15,410 nt of DNA from Thermoplasmata archaeon (GTDB lineage Archaea > Thermoplasmatota > E2 > DHVEG-1). Positions 1 to 5,635 of this stretch are shown in pieces. The first letter of the stretch is position 1; each line of letters starts with the position of its first letter. The notes beneath the pieces are model-generated. The model saw only the letters and a list, made by a program, of their open reading frames with translations. It made no database searches and was not told the origin of the DNA. A program made the translations under genes and the position numbers. The DNA lies in the NCBI GenBank assembly GCA_003649845.1, contig QMTB01000016.1, forward strand, positions 1-15,410, in the 5' to 3' direction.

Positions 1-114
1 AATAACGTTGATTAGCTTTCTAATTTCATTTTGAATATTCCCTATTCCGTTAATATATCCTGGATCGATATAATTTAGGGTTATATTAAGATTCGTCATC
101 AATTTTATGTACAT
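1..114 (-). CDS. Partial hypothetical protein, N-terminal part only (cut by left edge)
   Basis: An open minus-strand frame runs off the left edge. It could start at ATG 114 (38 codons visible) or at the in-frame ATG 99 (33 codons visible, beginning MTNLNITLNYIDPGYI). A TAG lies in frame just upstream of 114. I prefer 99 because a weak TATA-like CTATAG at 121-126 would place transcription near 99, giving a leaderless message. The gene is divergent from purA, with start codons only 20-35 bases apart, so the two promoters would interleave. Too little of the protein is visible to name a family, and I infer no function. The frame is open to the edge, which in DNA this A+T-rich is modest support for it being real. 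Confidence 0.45.
   Translation of the reverse strand, partial: MYIKLMTNLNITLNYIDPGYINGIGNIQNEIRKLINVI
103..110 (+). promoter_or_regulatory. Candidate TATA box for purA
   Basis: TTTTATGT lies about 25-30 bases before the purA ATG at 135, the spacing expected for an archaeal promoter giving a leaderless or nearly leaderless transcript. No Shine-Dalgarno sequence precedes the ATG, which agrees with leaderless initiation. The match to the archaeal TATA consensus is only fair. Confidence 0.3.
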
Positions 115-134
115 CCTTTGCTATAGCTGCAATT

Positions 135-1403
135 ATGATTAACACTACCATGGTTATAGGTACCCAATGGGGCGATGAAGGTAAAGGTAAAATCGTTGAT
201 TATCTATCTAGAGATGCAGATTATGTTGTGAGATTCCAAGGTGGAAATAACGCTGGACATACCATTAATGTCAATGGCGATATATATAAATTACATATTA
301 TACCCTCTGGAGTAATTCAAGGTAAGATAGGTGTTATAGGTAATGGCTGTGTCGTAGATCCAGAGGTGTTGATAGAGGAGATTAATGCTTTAGAGGAACG
401 TGGTATTAAACCTAGAGTTCTTATAAGCAATAGAGCTCATGTAATTATGCCTTATCATAGACTGTTAGATGGAGCTGCAGAATCTTATCTAGGTGGTAAA
501 AAAATTGGTACAACTAAACGTGGTATAGGACCTTGTTATAGTGACAAGATAGCTAGATTAGGTATCAGAATGAGTGATCTATTAGATAGAGAACAACTTA
601 AGCAGAGACTGGATGTTATACTGCCGATTAAACAGAGTTTATTAGAAGTCTATGGTGTGAAGGAAAAACTGAATGAAAAAGAAATCCTTGATAGATATAT
701 TGAATATGGGTCTCAACTTAGATCATTTATCGTAGATACCCATATTATTTTAAACCAAGCTATTAAAGAAGGTAGAAGTATACTATTTGAAGGTGCACAG
801 GGTGTTATGCTTGATATAGATTTTGGAACATACCCATATACTACATCTTCTCATGTAATATCTGGTGGTGGATGTATCGGAACAGGGGTACCGCCTGGTT
901 TTATCAATAGAGTTATAGGTGTTATGAAAGCTTATACTACAAGAGTTGGCGAAGGTCCTCTACTAACAGAATTGAAGAATGGTATAGGAAGATATCTACA
1001 GGAACATGGAAATGAATTTGGTACAACAACTAGTAGACCTAGACGATGTGGTTGGCTTGATTTAGTTGTCGTTAAACATGCATGTATTCTATCAGGTTTA
1101 ACAGAAATTGCTGTTACAAAACTTGATGTACTTACAGGTTTAGATCCTATAAAAATATGTGTTAGATATTCTATTGGTGGTAAAGAAACAGATGTTTTCC
1201 CTCCATATAATGTTGATAAATACGTACCGATATATAAGGAATTCCCAGGTTGGGATGAACTTCCATCTAAACCTAAAGATTTTAATGATCTACCTAGAGA
1301 GGCTAGAGATTATCTAAAGTTTATAGAAGATTATCTAGGTATACCTATTAATATTGTTTCCACTGGACCTAGTAGGAGAGAAACTATTGTTGTATCTCGC
1401 TAA
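135..1403 (+). CDS. purA: Adenylosuccinate synthetase
   Basis: Catalyses GTP-dependent joining of IMP and aspartate to adenylosuccinate, the first committed step from IMP to AMP, in the cytoplasm. The family signatures are all present: GTQWGDEGKGK (residues 9-19) with the catalytic Asp14, GGNNAGHT (36-43) with His42, GTTKRGIGPCYSDK (125-138), EGAQG (219-223) followed by the DIDFGTYPYTTSS stretch, EFGTTTSRPRRCGW (294-307) and TKLD (328-331) for guanine recognition. The C-terminal ISTGP-like motif reads VSTGPSRRETIV. At 422 residues it is the full-length form typical of bacteria and eukaryotes; many other archaea have forms of about 340. The ATG at 135 leaves a short N-terminus before the first strand, as is normal. 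The 3' end overlaps convergent pcc1 by 20 bases. Confidence 0.97.
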   Translation: MINTTMVIGTQWGDEGKGKIVDYLSRDADYVVRFQGGNNAGHTINVNGDIYKLHIIPSGVIQGKIGVIGNGCVVDPEVLIEEINALEERGIKPRVLISNRAHVIMPYHRLLDGAAESYLGGKKIGTTKRGIGPCYSDKIARLGIRMSDLLDREQLKQRLDVILPIKQSLLEVYGVKEKLNEKEILDRYIEYGSQLRSFIVDTHIILNQAIKEGRSILFEGAQGVMLDIDFGTYPYTTSSHVISGGGCIGTGVPPGFINRVIGVMKAYTTRVGEGPLLTELKNGIGRYLQEHGNEFGTTTSRPRRCGWLDLVVVKHACILSGLTEIAVTKLDVLTGLDPIKICVRYSIGGKETDVFPPYNVDKYVPIYKEFPGWDELPSKPKDFNDLPREARDYLKFIEDYLGIPINIVSTGPSRRETIVVSR

Positions 1404-1620
1404 CAGATATAGCTGTATATATCCATCTGAGATATGAATTACAAGCAGCTCTAAGAGATGATATCTGAGAACTAGTTATAGAGAGTATGATATCTTCTTC
1501 TTTTTGAGTAATCTCAATTTTAGTTTTAGGAATATATTTGTTAATCTCAGGGCTTAAAGCTTTTAAAATTATCTCTGCTTGTTCTTTGGATTTAAACTTT
1601 AAGTTGAATATAGCTTGCAT
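1384..1620 (-). CDS. pcc1: KEOPS complex subunit Pcc1
   Basis: Small dimerising subunit of the KEOPS (EKC) complex, which with Kae1, Bud32 and Cgi121 makes the universal t6A modification at position 37 of ANN-decoding tRNAs. The 78-residue length is normal for archaeal Pcc1. The alpha/beta pattern is visible: an N-terminal strand (AIFNLKF), a helix (KEQAEIILKAL) leading to SPE (23-25), two strands (TKIEITQ, DIILSIT) and the family's best motif SSLRAACNSYLRW (54-66). It starts at ATG 1620 without a clear Shine-Dalgarno sequence. Archaeal pcc1 is often found directly after rpo12; here a 649-base gap intervenes, so it probably has its own promoter. The 3' end overlaps purA on the other strand by 20 bases, so the two messages would be complementary at their ends. 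Confidence 0.85.
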   Translation of the reverse strand: MQAIFNLKFKSKEQAEIILKALSPEINKYIPKTKIEITQKEEDIILSITSSQISSLRAACNSYLRWIYTAISVSEIQQ

Positions 1621-1658
1621 GATTCATCTAATATAAACTTGTATATCACTTTAAAGAT

Positions 1659-1681
1659 ATCGTGTTTATGTATAGCACGAT
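1659..1681 (-). promoter_or_regulatory. Dyad over a TATA-like element upstream of pcc1
   Basis: The arms ATCGTG (1659-1664) and CACGAT (1676-1681) are perfect inverted repeats around an 11-base centre, read on the minus strand as CTATACATAAA. That centre is TATA-like. A start about 25 bases downstream would fall near 1643-1645, giving pcc1 a leader of about 24 bases. A symmetric repeat overlapping a TATA box is the usual layout of an archaeal repressor operator. The repeat is short and could be chance. Confidence 0.25.
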
Positions 1682-1765
1682 TTTCTAGAAATTTGAAAAA
1701 ATATAAAAAAGATATAGGGTTAATAGGTTTTGAAGCCTTACTAGTCTGCTTTTCACTAGGATAGG

Positions 1766-1835
1766 TGGAATGGGGAAGTGGTGAGGTGGTGAGGAAAGAT
1801 GGATTAAAAAAACAAATTCTTCTTCCCCATTCCAA
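1766..1835 (-). ncRNA. Candidate structured RNA or leader hairpin (13-bp perfect stem)
   Basis: Arms 1766-1778 (TGGAATGGGGAAG) and 1822-1834 form a perfect 13-bp GC-rich stem closing a 43-base loop, inside a region otherwise above 80% A+T. I assign the minus strand because a TATA box at 1857-1864 predicts transcription starting near 1835, exactly at the base of the stem. On that strand the loop is pyrimidine-rich and holds CCTCACCACCTCACC, which contains the core CACCTC of the 16S anti-Shine-Dalgarno sequence. It could be a stable small RNA or the start of a roughly 215-base pcc1 leader. A second weak stem (CTAGT 1741-1745 with ACTAG 1755-1759) follows downstream. The layout does not match a tRNA, SRP RNA, RNase P RNA or C/D box RNA that I recognise. 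Confidence 0.35.
1781..1795 (+). repeat. Short G-rich tandem repeat in the hairpin loop
   Basis: The plus strand reads GTGAGGTGGTGAGG, essentially two copies of a GGTGAG-type unit, each matching the archaeal Shine-Dalgarno core GGTGA. No convincing gene starts after it: the next ATG (1799) is followed by a stop one codon later. The repeat is therefore better read as the complement of the C-rich loop of the minus-strand hairpin. Confidence 0.35.
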
Positions 1836-1856
1836 TTAGATAATTCAAATAATTAA

Positions 1857-1864
1857 TATATAAA
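1857..1864 (-). promoter_or_regulatory. TATA box upstream of the hairpin RNA
   Basis: The minus strand reads TTTATATA, a good match to the archaeal TATA consensus. The predicted start, about 25 bases downstream, is near 1835, the foot of the 13-bp stem. The region is so A+T-rich that chance TATA boxes are common; the coincidence with the stem base is what supports the call. Confidence 0.4.
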
Positions 1865-2014
1865 TATTTCTATTTTTAAATTAAAATTTGATAGATTTAT
1901 TTATTGTAAAATAGTGAAATTTATTTTTTCGAATGAAATGTTCTATTTTTGATAGAAAATAAAATATTTTATACATAAAAAAATGAAATTTAATTAAAAA
2001 TATTTGCAGTAATG
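1865..2014. other. Very A+T-rich spacer with small dyads
   Basis: I see no gene here; every frame is broken by stops. The stretch is well over 80% A+T and separates a minus-strand promoter (1857-1864) from a plus-strand promoter (2015-2024). It holds a 14-bp perfect palindrome, ATAAAATATTTTAT (1959-1972), and a small hairpin with arms TTCTAT (1941-1946) and ATAGAA (1952-1957). These could be regulator sites or simply follow from the base composition. Confidence 0.4.
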
Positions 2015-2024
2015 TTTATAAATA
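2015..2024 (+). promoter_or_regulatory. TATA box of the 37-codon small ORF
   Basis: TTTATAAATA is close to the archaeal consensus. A start about 25 bases downstream would be near 2043, giving a leader of about 12 bases to the ATG at 2055. This is one of the best promoter matches in the window, and it points away from pcc1. Confidence 0.5.
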
Positions 2025-2054
2025 CATCACGCTATTTTTTCATGGGATGTAATA

Positions 2055-2168
2055 ATGGAAGGGAAGATGGAGGCTCTTCAATCTATAGATATAGATGAAG
2101 AGGAAGGTATCTGTAAATTCAGCGATGAATTCATAGAAAATCTAGCAAAGATATTCTTCGAAGAATAA
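2055..2168 (+). CDS. Putative 37-residue acidic small protein
   Basis: ATG 2055 to TAA 2168 encodes 37 residues. The N-terminal part is acidic (IDIDEEEG at 11-18), and an amphipathic helix-like tail (KFSDEFIENLAKIF, 21-34) ends in FEE. Eleven of the 37 residues are Asp or Glu and only three are Lys, with one Cys at position 20. I do not recognise a family. Support comes from the strong TATA box about 35 bases upstream and from non-random composition, with clearly higher G+C than the flanking spacer. The start is uncertain. ATG 2067 (33 residues) follows a purine-rich GGAAGGGAAG, and the out-of-frame ATG at 2042, closest to the predicted transcript start, gives only 18 codons. It converges on rpo12 with about 100 bases between the stops. 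Confidence 0.4.
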   Translation: MEGKMEALQSIDIDEEEGICKFSDEFIENLAKIFFEE

Positions 2169-2196
2169 AAAAACAATCTTATATCTCCCAAAAAAA
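2167..2196 (-). terminator. Oligo-T terminator tracts after rpo12
   Basis: Read on the minus strand, downstream of the rpo12 stop, there are two T7 runs at 2190-2196 and 2167-2173. Archaeal RNA polymerase terminates at such oligo-T tracts. An 8-bp inverted repeat (2194-2201 with 2225-2232, AAACATTG / CAATGTTT) lies directly before the first tract. Together they probably end the psmA-to-rpo12 operon transcript. Confidence 0.5.
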
Positions 2197-2269
2197 CATT
2201 GAACATTATAACTAGTAGAAGATACAATGTTTCCAATCTAAAAAGAACCTACTATTAGATCTCCTATAT

Positions 2270-2410
2270 TCATCTAGATTTTATATGTTTAGCAATTGTA
2301 GGTCTATCTTTATAAAAAATCTTACTCCCACAGTAGGGACATTGCATACCAATATTTTTCACATCGAATTTAACTTCTCTCTTACAAACACCACATCTAT
2401 ATCCTGTCAA
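2270..2410 (-). CDS. rpo12: DNA-directed RNA polymerase subunit Rpo12 (RpoP)
   Basis: Small zinc-binding subunit of archaeal RNA polymerase, homologous to eukaryotic Rpb12, which helps hold the Rpo3/Rpo10/Rpo11 platform together. The 46-residue product has two Cys pairs, CGVC (6-9) and CPYC (24-27), then the family's basic C-terminus with KDRPTIAKHIKSR. The start is TTG 2410, which overlaps the eL43 stop TGA (2407-2409) by two bases. GGGAGGAG about six bases upstream is a near-perfect Shine-Dalgarno sequence. No in-frame ATG would leave both Cys pairs intact, so TTG is the only sensible start. It is the last gene of the psmA operon, and two T7 tracts follow its stop. Confidence 0.92.
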   Translation of the reverse strand: MTGYRCGVCKREVKFDVKNIGMQCPYCGSKIFYKDRPTIAKHIKSR

Positions 2411-2676
2411 GCCATCTCCTCCCTTCTAATAATCTTCTCAATGTGTACACCTGTTTCTGTTTTTGGAATATAGCTACCTCCTGCAAACTTTGTACCACAC
2501 TTTTTACACTGCCATATGCCTGTACTGATTCTCTTAACCTTACGCTGTCCGCAATTAGGGCAGATATGTTTTTGACGTTGAACAACCTCGATATTACGAA
2601 GTATATTCCTAGCTCTAACACCATATCTAGCTTGGAATCTACCAGCTGGACCTACCTTCTTTGTTCTACGTGTCAT
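2407..2676 (-). CDS. rpl37ae: Ribosomal protein eL43 (L37Ae)
   Basis: Large-subunit ribosomal protein of the L37Ae/eL43 family, a zinc-ribbon protein bound to 23S rRNA. The 89 residues include the basic N-terminal MTRRTKKVGPAGRFQARYG and a four-Cys zinc site, CPNC (39-42) and CKKC (57-60), then the conserved FAGGSYIP (64-71). Its length is normal for archaea. ATG 2676 is preceded by AGGTGAAG, a good Shine-Dalgarno sequence. The start lies 11 bases inside the end of rrp42, and the stop overlaps the TTG start of rpo12, so it is translationally coupled on both sides. The order rrp42-eL43-rpo12 is a long-known feature of the archaeal exosome superoperon. Confidence 0.96.
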   Translation of the reverse strand: MTRRTKKVGPAGRFQARYGVRARNILRNIEVVQRQKHICPNCGQRKVKRISTGIWQCKKCGTKFAGGSYIPKTETGVHIEKIIRREEMA

Positions 2677-3469
2677 TCTGCTTCACCTTTTCTATACTCT
2701 CTTGTAGTTTCTTTCTAATCTCCCTCCCGTTAACAATTGCTCCTTTAATAATTTTTTTAACCTCATCCACTGTAAAACCACCACTTAAACCCTTCTGCAT
2801 AGCATGGAGGTCACCTTTTGCATCTGTTGCAACAGTGAGTCTAGCTTCAGCTACTTCTTCTTCATCAAGTAGGGGATCAAAAACCAGTGCATTATTAAAC
2901 TTAGCAGCAGTACATGATATAGGTGGTTCTCCACGCATAGGGAGAGGATAGTTTTCACCTAAATCAAATTTTTCAGCTGGAACGATAGCAGTATATAATG
3001 CTGCAAGAGAAGCAAGAGATGCGCAATCAAATAGATTTCCATCATAATCAATTACATGTATATCAATAAATACAATCCATATCTTCTCCCCAGGTTCTAT
3101 ACATAATTCTTCCAATTTTACAACCTCAGCCTCTCTTATACCTCTATCTACAACCCGAGCGAGTTCTATTGCATCCTCCTGTGGTGGACCCGCTTCAAAA
3201 TCAGGAGAAGCTAATGGTATAAGTTCTGCTGATGTTGTGATAACACCAGAGTCAGGGGTATCAGGATAAGGTTCACCTACATCCATTTTAACACCAGCAA
3301 CAACCTGGGTGTTACCAATCTTTACTCTAGCGGAGCCTTCAGCTTTACGTATAATACCAGGTTCAATAGTAATAGGTCTATACTCATTGAACCCCCTGCC
3401 ATCTATACGTTTACCTTGTTTAGCAAGTTTATAGATATAATCTTTTTTTAATGTTGGGATTATACTCAT
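2666..3469 (-). CDS. rrp42: Exosome complex subunit Rrp42
   Basis: RNase PH-fold subunit that alternates with Rrp41 in the hexameric ring of the archaeal exosome, which degrades RNA 3' to 5' by phosphorolysis and can also add tails. Rrp42 has no catalytic residues itself but shapes the active site and RNA path of Rrp41. Visible features are the N-terminal RIDGRGFNEYRPITIEPG (21-38), a GSARVKIG strand, TSAELIPLASPDFEAGPP and the family-typical acidic IDIHVIDYDGNLFDCASLA segment. The 267-residue length is usual. ATG 3469 overlaps the rrp41 stop in an ATGA junction and follows GGAGG with seven bases of spacing, so the partners are likely made in step. Confidence 0.96.
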   Translation of the reverse strand: MSIIPTLKKDYIYKLAKQGKRIDGRGFNEYRPITIEPGIIRKAEGSARVKIGNTQVVAGVKMDVGEPYPDTPDSGVITTSAELIPLASPDFEAGPPQEDAIELARVVDRGIREAEVVKLEELCIEPGEKIWIVFIDIHVIDYDGNLFDCASLASLAALYTAIVPAEKFDLGENYPLPMRGEPPISCTAAKFNNALVFDPLLDEEEVAEARLTVATDAKGDLHAMQKGLSGGFTVDEVKKIIKGAIVNGREIRKKLQESIEKVKQNDT

Positions 3470-4239
3470 AGGTTTTCCTCCAAATCAGGACGATATTTAT
3501 TTAAAAGCGCTTCCCGCTGTAATTTAGAAACAATATGACAACCTTTCATAGCTAAATCCAATGCCTGTTCAAACTCCTCATAGGTTAGATGTCCATCCAT
3601 CTGTAAAAGTAGAATCTCATCGGTACGAGGAGCAATAGCAATAGGTAGATCAGCATTACCATAATTATCCTCATCTTTACCTAAATCTAATACCACATAG
3701 CCACCTTTAACTTCACCATCTACAACCTCTGCACCAATTTTACCAGCAGCACATGCAACGGGTATATCACGCATAGGTATACCAGCATCAGCTAAGGCGA
3801 CAGCAGCAGCAGTGAGACCAGCACATCTAGTACCAGCTTCAGCATCAAGTATCTCAATATTCACATCAATAGACGCCCTGGGAAATAAATCTGTAATAAT
3901 AACTCTCTCTAAAGCCTCAGATGTAACCTTTGATATCTCTCTACTTCTCCTATCAGGACCTGGTTTCTTTCTATCATCTACACTAAAAGCAGCCATATTA
4001 TATCTAGCATTTACAACAGCTTTCACTGGATCTTGAGTATGCCTAGGTACAGCCTCTCTAGGGCCATAGACAGCAGCTACAACTTTATTACCACCCCATT
4101 CTAGATAACAAGATCCTTCTGCTCTATGTAATACACCTGCTTCAATCTTTATCTTACGTAACTCATCGAATCTTCTGCCATCTAATCTTCTTCCTTCCTC
4201 ATCGATAAGTTTCACATCTTTTGCTCCCATATATATCAC
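3466..4239 (-). CDS. rrp41: Exosome complex exonuclease Rrp41
   Basis: Catalytic RNase PH-fold subunit of the archaeal exosome; removes nucleotides from RNA 3' ends using phosphate. The phosphate/RNA-binding arginines lie in PGPDRRS (93-99, Arg97 and Arg98), and the acidic catalytic pair is in DEDNYGNADLP (189-199, Asp191 and Asp197), matching the aspartates defined in crystal structures of archaeal Rrp41. The N-terminal motif RLDGRRFDELR (18-28) is standard. The coordinates use GTG 4239, which overlaps the rrp4 stop (GTGA). ATG 4230, three codons later, is an equally good start because GTGAT lies just before it, and would give 254 residues. The gene is followed by rrp42 with an ATGA overlap. 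Confidence 0.97.
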   Translation of the reverse strand: MIYMGAKDVKLIDEEGRRLDGRRFDELRKIKIEAGVLHRAEGSCYLEWGGNKVVAAVYGPREAVPRHTQDPVKAVVNARYNMAAFSVDDRKKPGPDRRSREISKVTSEALERVIITDLFPRASIDVNIEILDAEAGTRCAGLTAAAVALADAGIPMRDIPVACAAGKIGAEVVDGEVKGGYVVLDLGKDEDNYGNADLPIAIAPRTDEILLLQMDGHLTYEEFEQALDLAMKGCHIVSKLQREALLNKYRPDLEENL

Positions 4240-4898
4240 GTCATCATCTTTAATAGATTCTCAACCTTATTTGTCAAACCATATGACACTGATTCTTCTT
4301 CAATAAGTTTTATAGCCATTAATACCTTTGCAATACTTTTATCGTCTCCATCAAGCCATATTCTACCATTCTGACCGACTATTATACGACACCTAGTATA
4401 TCTCTTAATGAGATTAATCATTGAACCTTTCTTACCTATAATCCTTGGAACTTTAGAGGGTTCCACTTCAATTATATGACCGCCTCTTATCCTATAGAGG
4501 TTACGGTCATTTAAAGTCAACTGTAACTTCTTTTCTACATCTATGAAAAGAACTTTGGCCATAATAGAATCCCCTGTCTTTAAATATTTTTCTGTATCAC
4601 CAAATTCTATATCCCACGGTGTTTCACTTACGTGAAGTAAAGCAGGATATGGTGCATTTATATCTACAAGCCAACTAGAAGGCATGGCTTCTTCTATTAT
4701 ACCAATAACGAAATCTCCCTCCACTGGCTCATACCTACCTTTTATAGGTATAACCTGAACAAGTTTCCCTCTCCTCTCAAATATTCCAAGTATCATCGCA
4801 TATATCTTGCCATGTTCAATAAACGTCCCTCTTCCAGCTTTTAAACTCCTCGTTTCACCGAGGAATTCACCTGGAAGTACAATCTTCCGTGCCTGCAT
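4236..4898 (-). CDS. rrp4: Exosome complex RNA-binding subunit Rrp4
   Basis: Cap subunit of the archaeal exosome; a trimer sits on the Rrp41-Rrp42 ring and guides RNA into the channel. The domain order is clear: an N-terminal beta domain (about 1-55, starting with the conserved IVLPGEFLG), an S1 domain (about 60-132), and a KH domain (about 140-200) with the GxxG loop IGKKGS (154-159). The 220-residue length is normal. ATG 4898 follows GAGG with seven bases of spacing. The 32-base gap after the SBDS gene is the largest within this operon, but no well-placed internal TATA box is evident. The stop overlaps the start of rrp41. Confidence 0.96.
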   Translation of the reverse strand: MQARKIVLPGEFLGETRSLKAGRGTFIEHGKIYAMILGIFERRGKLVQVIPIKGRYEPVEGDFVIGIIEEAMPSSWLVDINAPYPALLHVSETPWDIEFGDTEKYLKTGDSIMAKVLFIDVEKKLQLTLNDRNLYRIRGGHIIEVEPSKVPRIIGKKGSMINLIKRYTRCRIIVGQNGRIWLDGDDKSIAKVLMAIKLIEEESVSYGLTNKVENLLKMMT

Positions 4899-4930
4899 GC
4901 ATGTTCCTCATAAATATAAATGTATGTTGA

Positions 4931-5635
4931 TTATTTTAAAATTCTTGTAGAAACATTCCCTTTTGTAACTTCATTAAGTTTATCATAAAACTCATTTTGC
5001 ATACCAGCTGGGAGTTTTATAATACCAATCCAAGAACCATCAGATTGCCAGTCTTCTCTCTCTAAGGTTCCAAAGCTTCTTACTACATTGTAACCTCTAC
5101 CAGTATACTGCGCTGGTATCTTAACAGAAATCCTAACCTTCTCCATAGATATAGGTAGTATACTTCTAATTGCCTGCAGAGTAAGTTTCACTTGTTCACT
5201 AACTGGTTTAAAAGGATCAACATGTATACCTGCTTCCTCCATTGCTCTTTCAATCCTCTGCCTAGGATGAGGCATCTTCGTCTGAGGATCCATTGCATCT
5301 CTAGCGATAATATCAACAATCCTCTTTCTTTTACTCTCCTGCATCTTATGTCTCTGCTCAGTTGTCAACTGTATATCGCCATGTAATATAATCTCCTTTG
5401 CTATAGTAGAAACATCTGTAGTACCAAAAGCCTTTACAAGGGATTCCTCTGATGCATGTGTACCCTTCTTAGCGTCGGTAAATATTGCATCAACAGCAAG
5501 ATCCTCTAGGATATCCAACTCCTTATTCCCTTCTATGATATCTGATACTGCATAGGGATCAACTAGAATCTCAAAGTGTTCCTCTCCTTTCTTAATCCTA
5601 GCTATAACAGCATCATCTAAACTTACCACAATCAA
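4931..5635 (-). CDS. Ribosome maturation protein SBDS homolog
   Basis: Archaeal member of the Shwachman-Bodian-Diamond syndrome protein family. In eukaryotes it acts with the GTPase EFL1 to release eIF6 from 60S subunits; a corresponding aIF6/50S role in archaea is inferred. The 234 residues fit the three-domain layout: an N-terminal SBDS domain (about 1-88, with FEILVDP and AFGTTDV), a helical domain (about 90-162, with the characteristic KMPHPRQRIERAMEEA) and a C-terminal ferredoxin-like domain (about 165-234). The coordinates use TTG 5635, which overlaps the psmA stop (TTGA) but has only two or three bases after GGAGG. GTG 5629, two codons later, has nine bases of spacing and may be the true start. 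Confidence 0.95.
   Translation of the reverse strand: MIVVSLDDAVIARIKKGEEHFEILVDPYAVSDIIEGNKELDILEDLAVDAIFTDAKKGTHASEESLVKAFGTTDVSTIAKEIILHGDIQLTTEQRHKMQESKRKRIVDIIARDAMDPQTKMPHPRQRIERAMEEAGIHVDPFKPVSEQVKLTLQAIRSILPISMEKVRISVKIPAQYTGRGYNVVRSFGTLEREDWQSDGSWIGIIKLPAGMQNEFYDKLNEVTKGNVSTRILK

Noticed and set aside
1766..1834. Inverted repeat as a miniature transposon (MITE)
   Set aside because: The arms could serve as terminal repeats, but there is no target-site duplication beside them, no second copy in the window and no transposase nearby.
1599..1835. 78-codon minus-strand frame with a TTG start spanning the hairpin, ending within the start of pcc1
   Set aside because: It has no ribosome-binding site, its first third is simply the GC-rich hairpin arms and loop, its composition is Phe/Ser/Lys-rich as expected from A+T-rich non-coding DNA, and I recognise no family. 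It remains possible because such a long open frame is unlikely in DNA this A+T-rich.
1766..1835. tRNA, C/D box or H/ACA guide RNA at the hairpin
   Set aside because: There is no T-arm or anticodon pattern, no C (RUGAUGA) and D (CUGA) boxes, and no ACA after the stem on either strand.
1865..2014. Replication origin in the A+T-rich spacer
   Set aside because: A+T richness and a 14-bp palindrome are present, but I see no repeated origin-recognition boxes and no cdc6/orc1 gene nearby.
2397..2624. Minus-strand frame in another phase inside eL43
   Set aside because: It overlaps the clearly identified ribosomal protein gene, and its product has no recognisable features.
2285..2951. Several plus-strand frames (2285-2473, 2443-2718, 2661-2951)
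   Set aside because: They lie opposite rpo12, eL43 and rrp42, whose identities are certain, and encode low-complexity Ser/Leu/Thr-rich products typical of antisense shadows.
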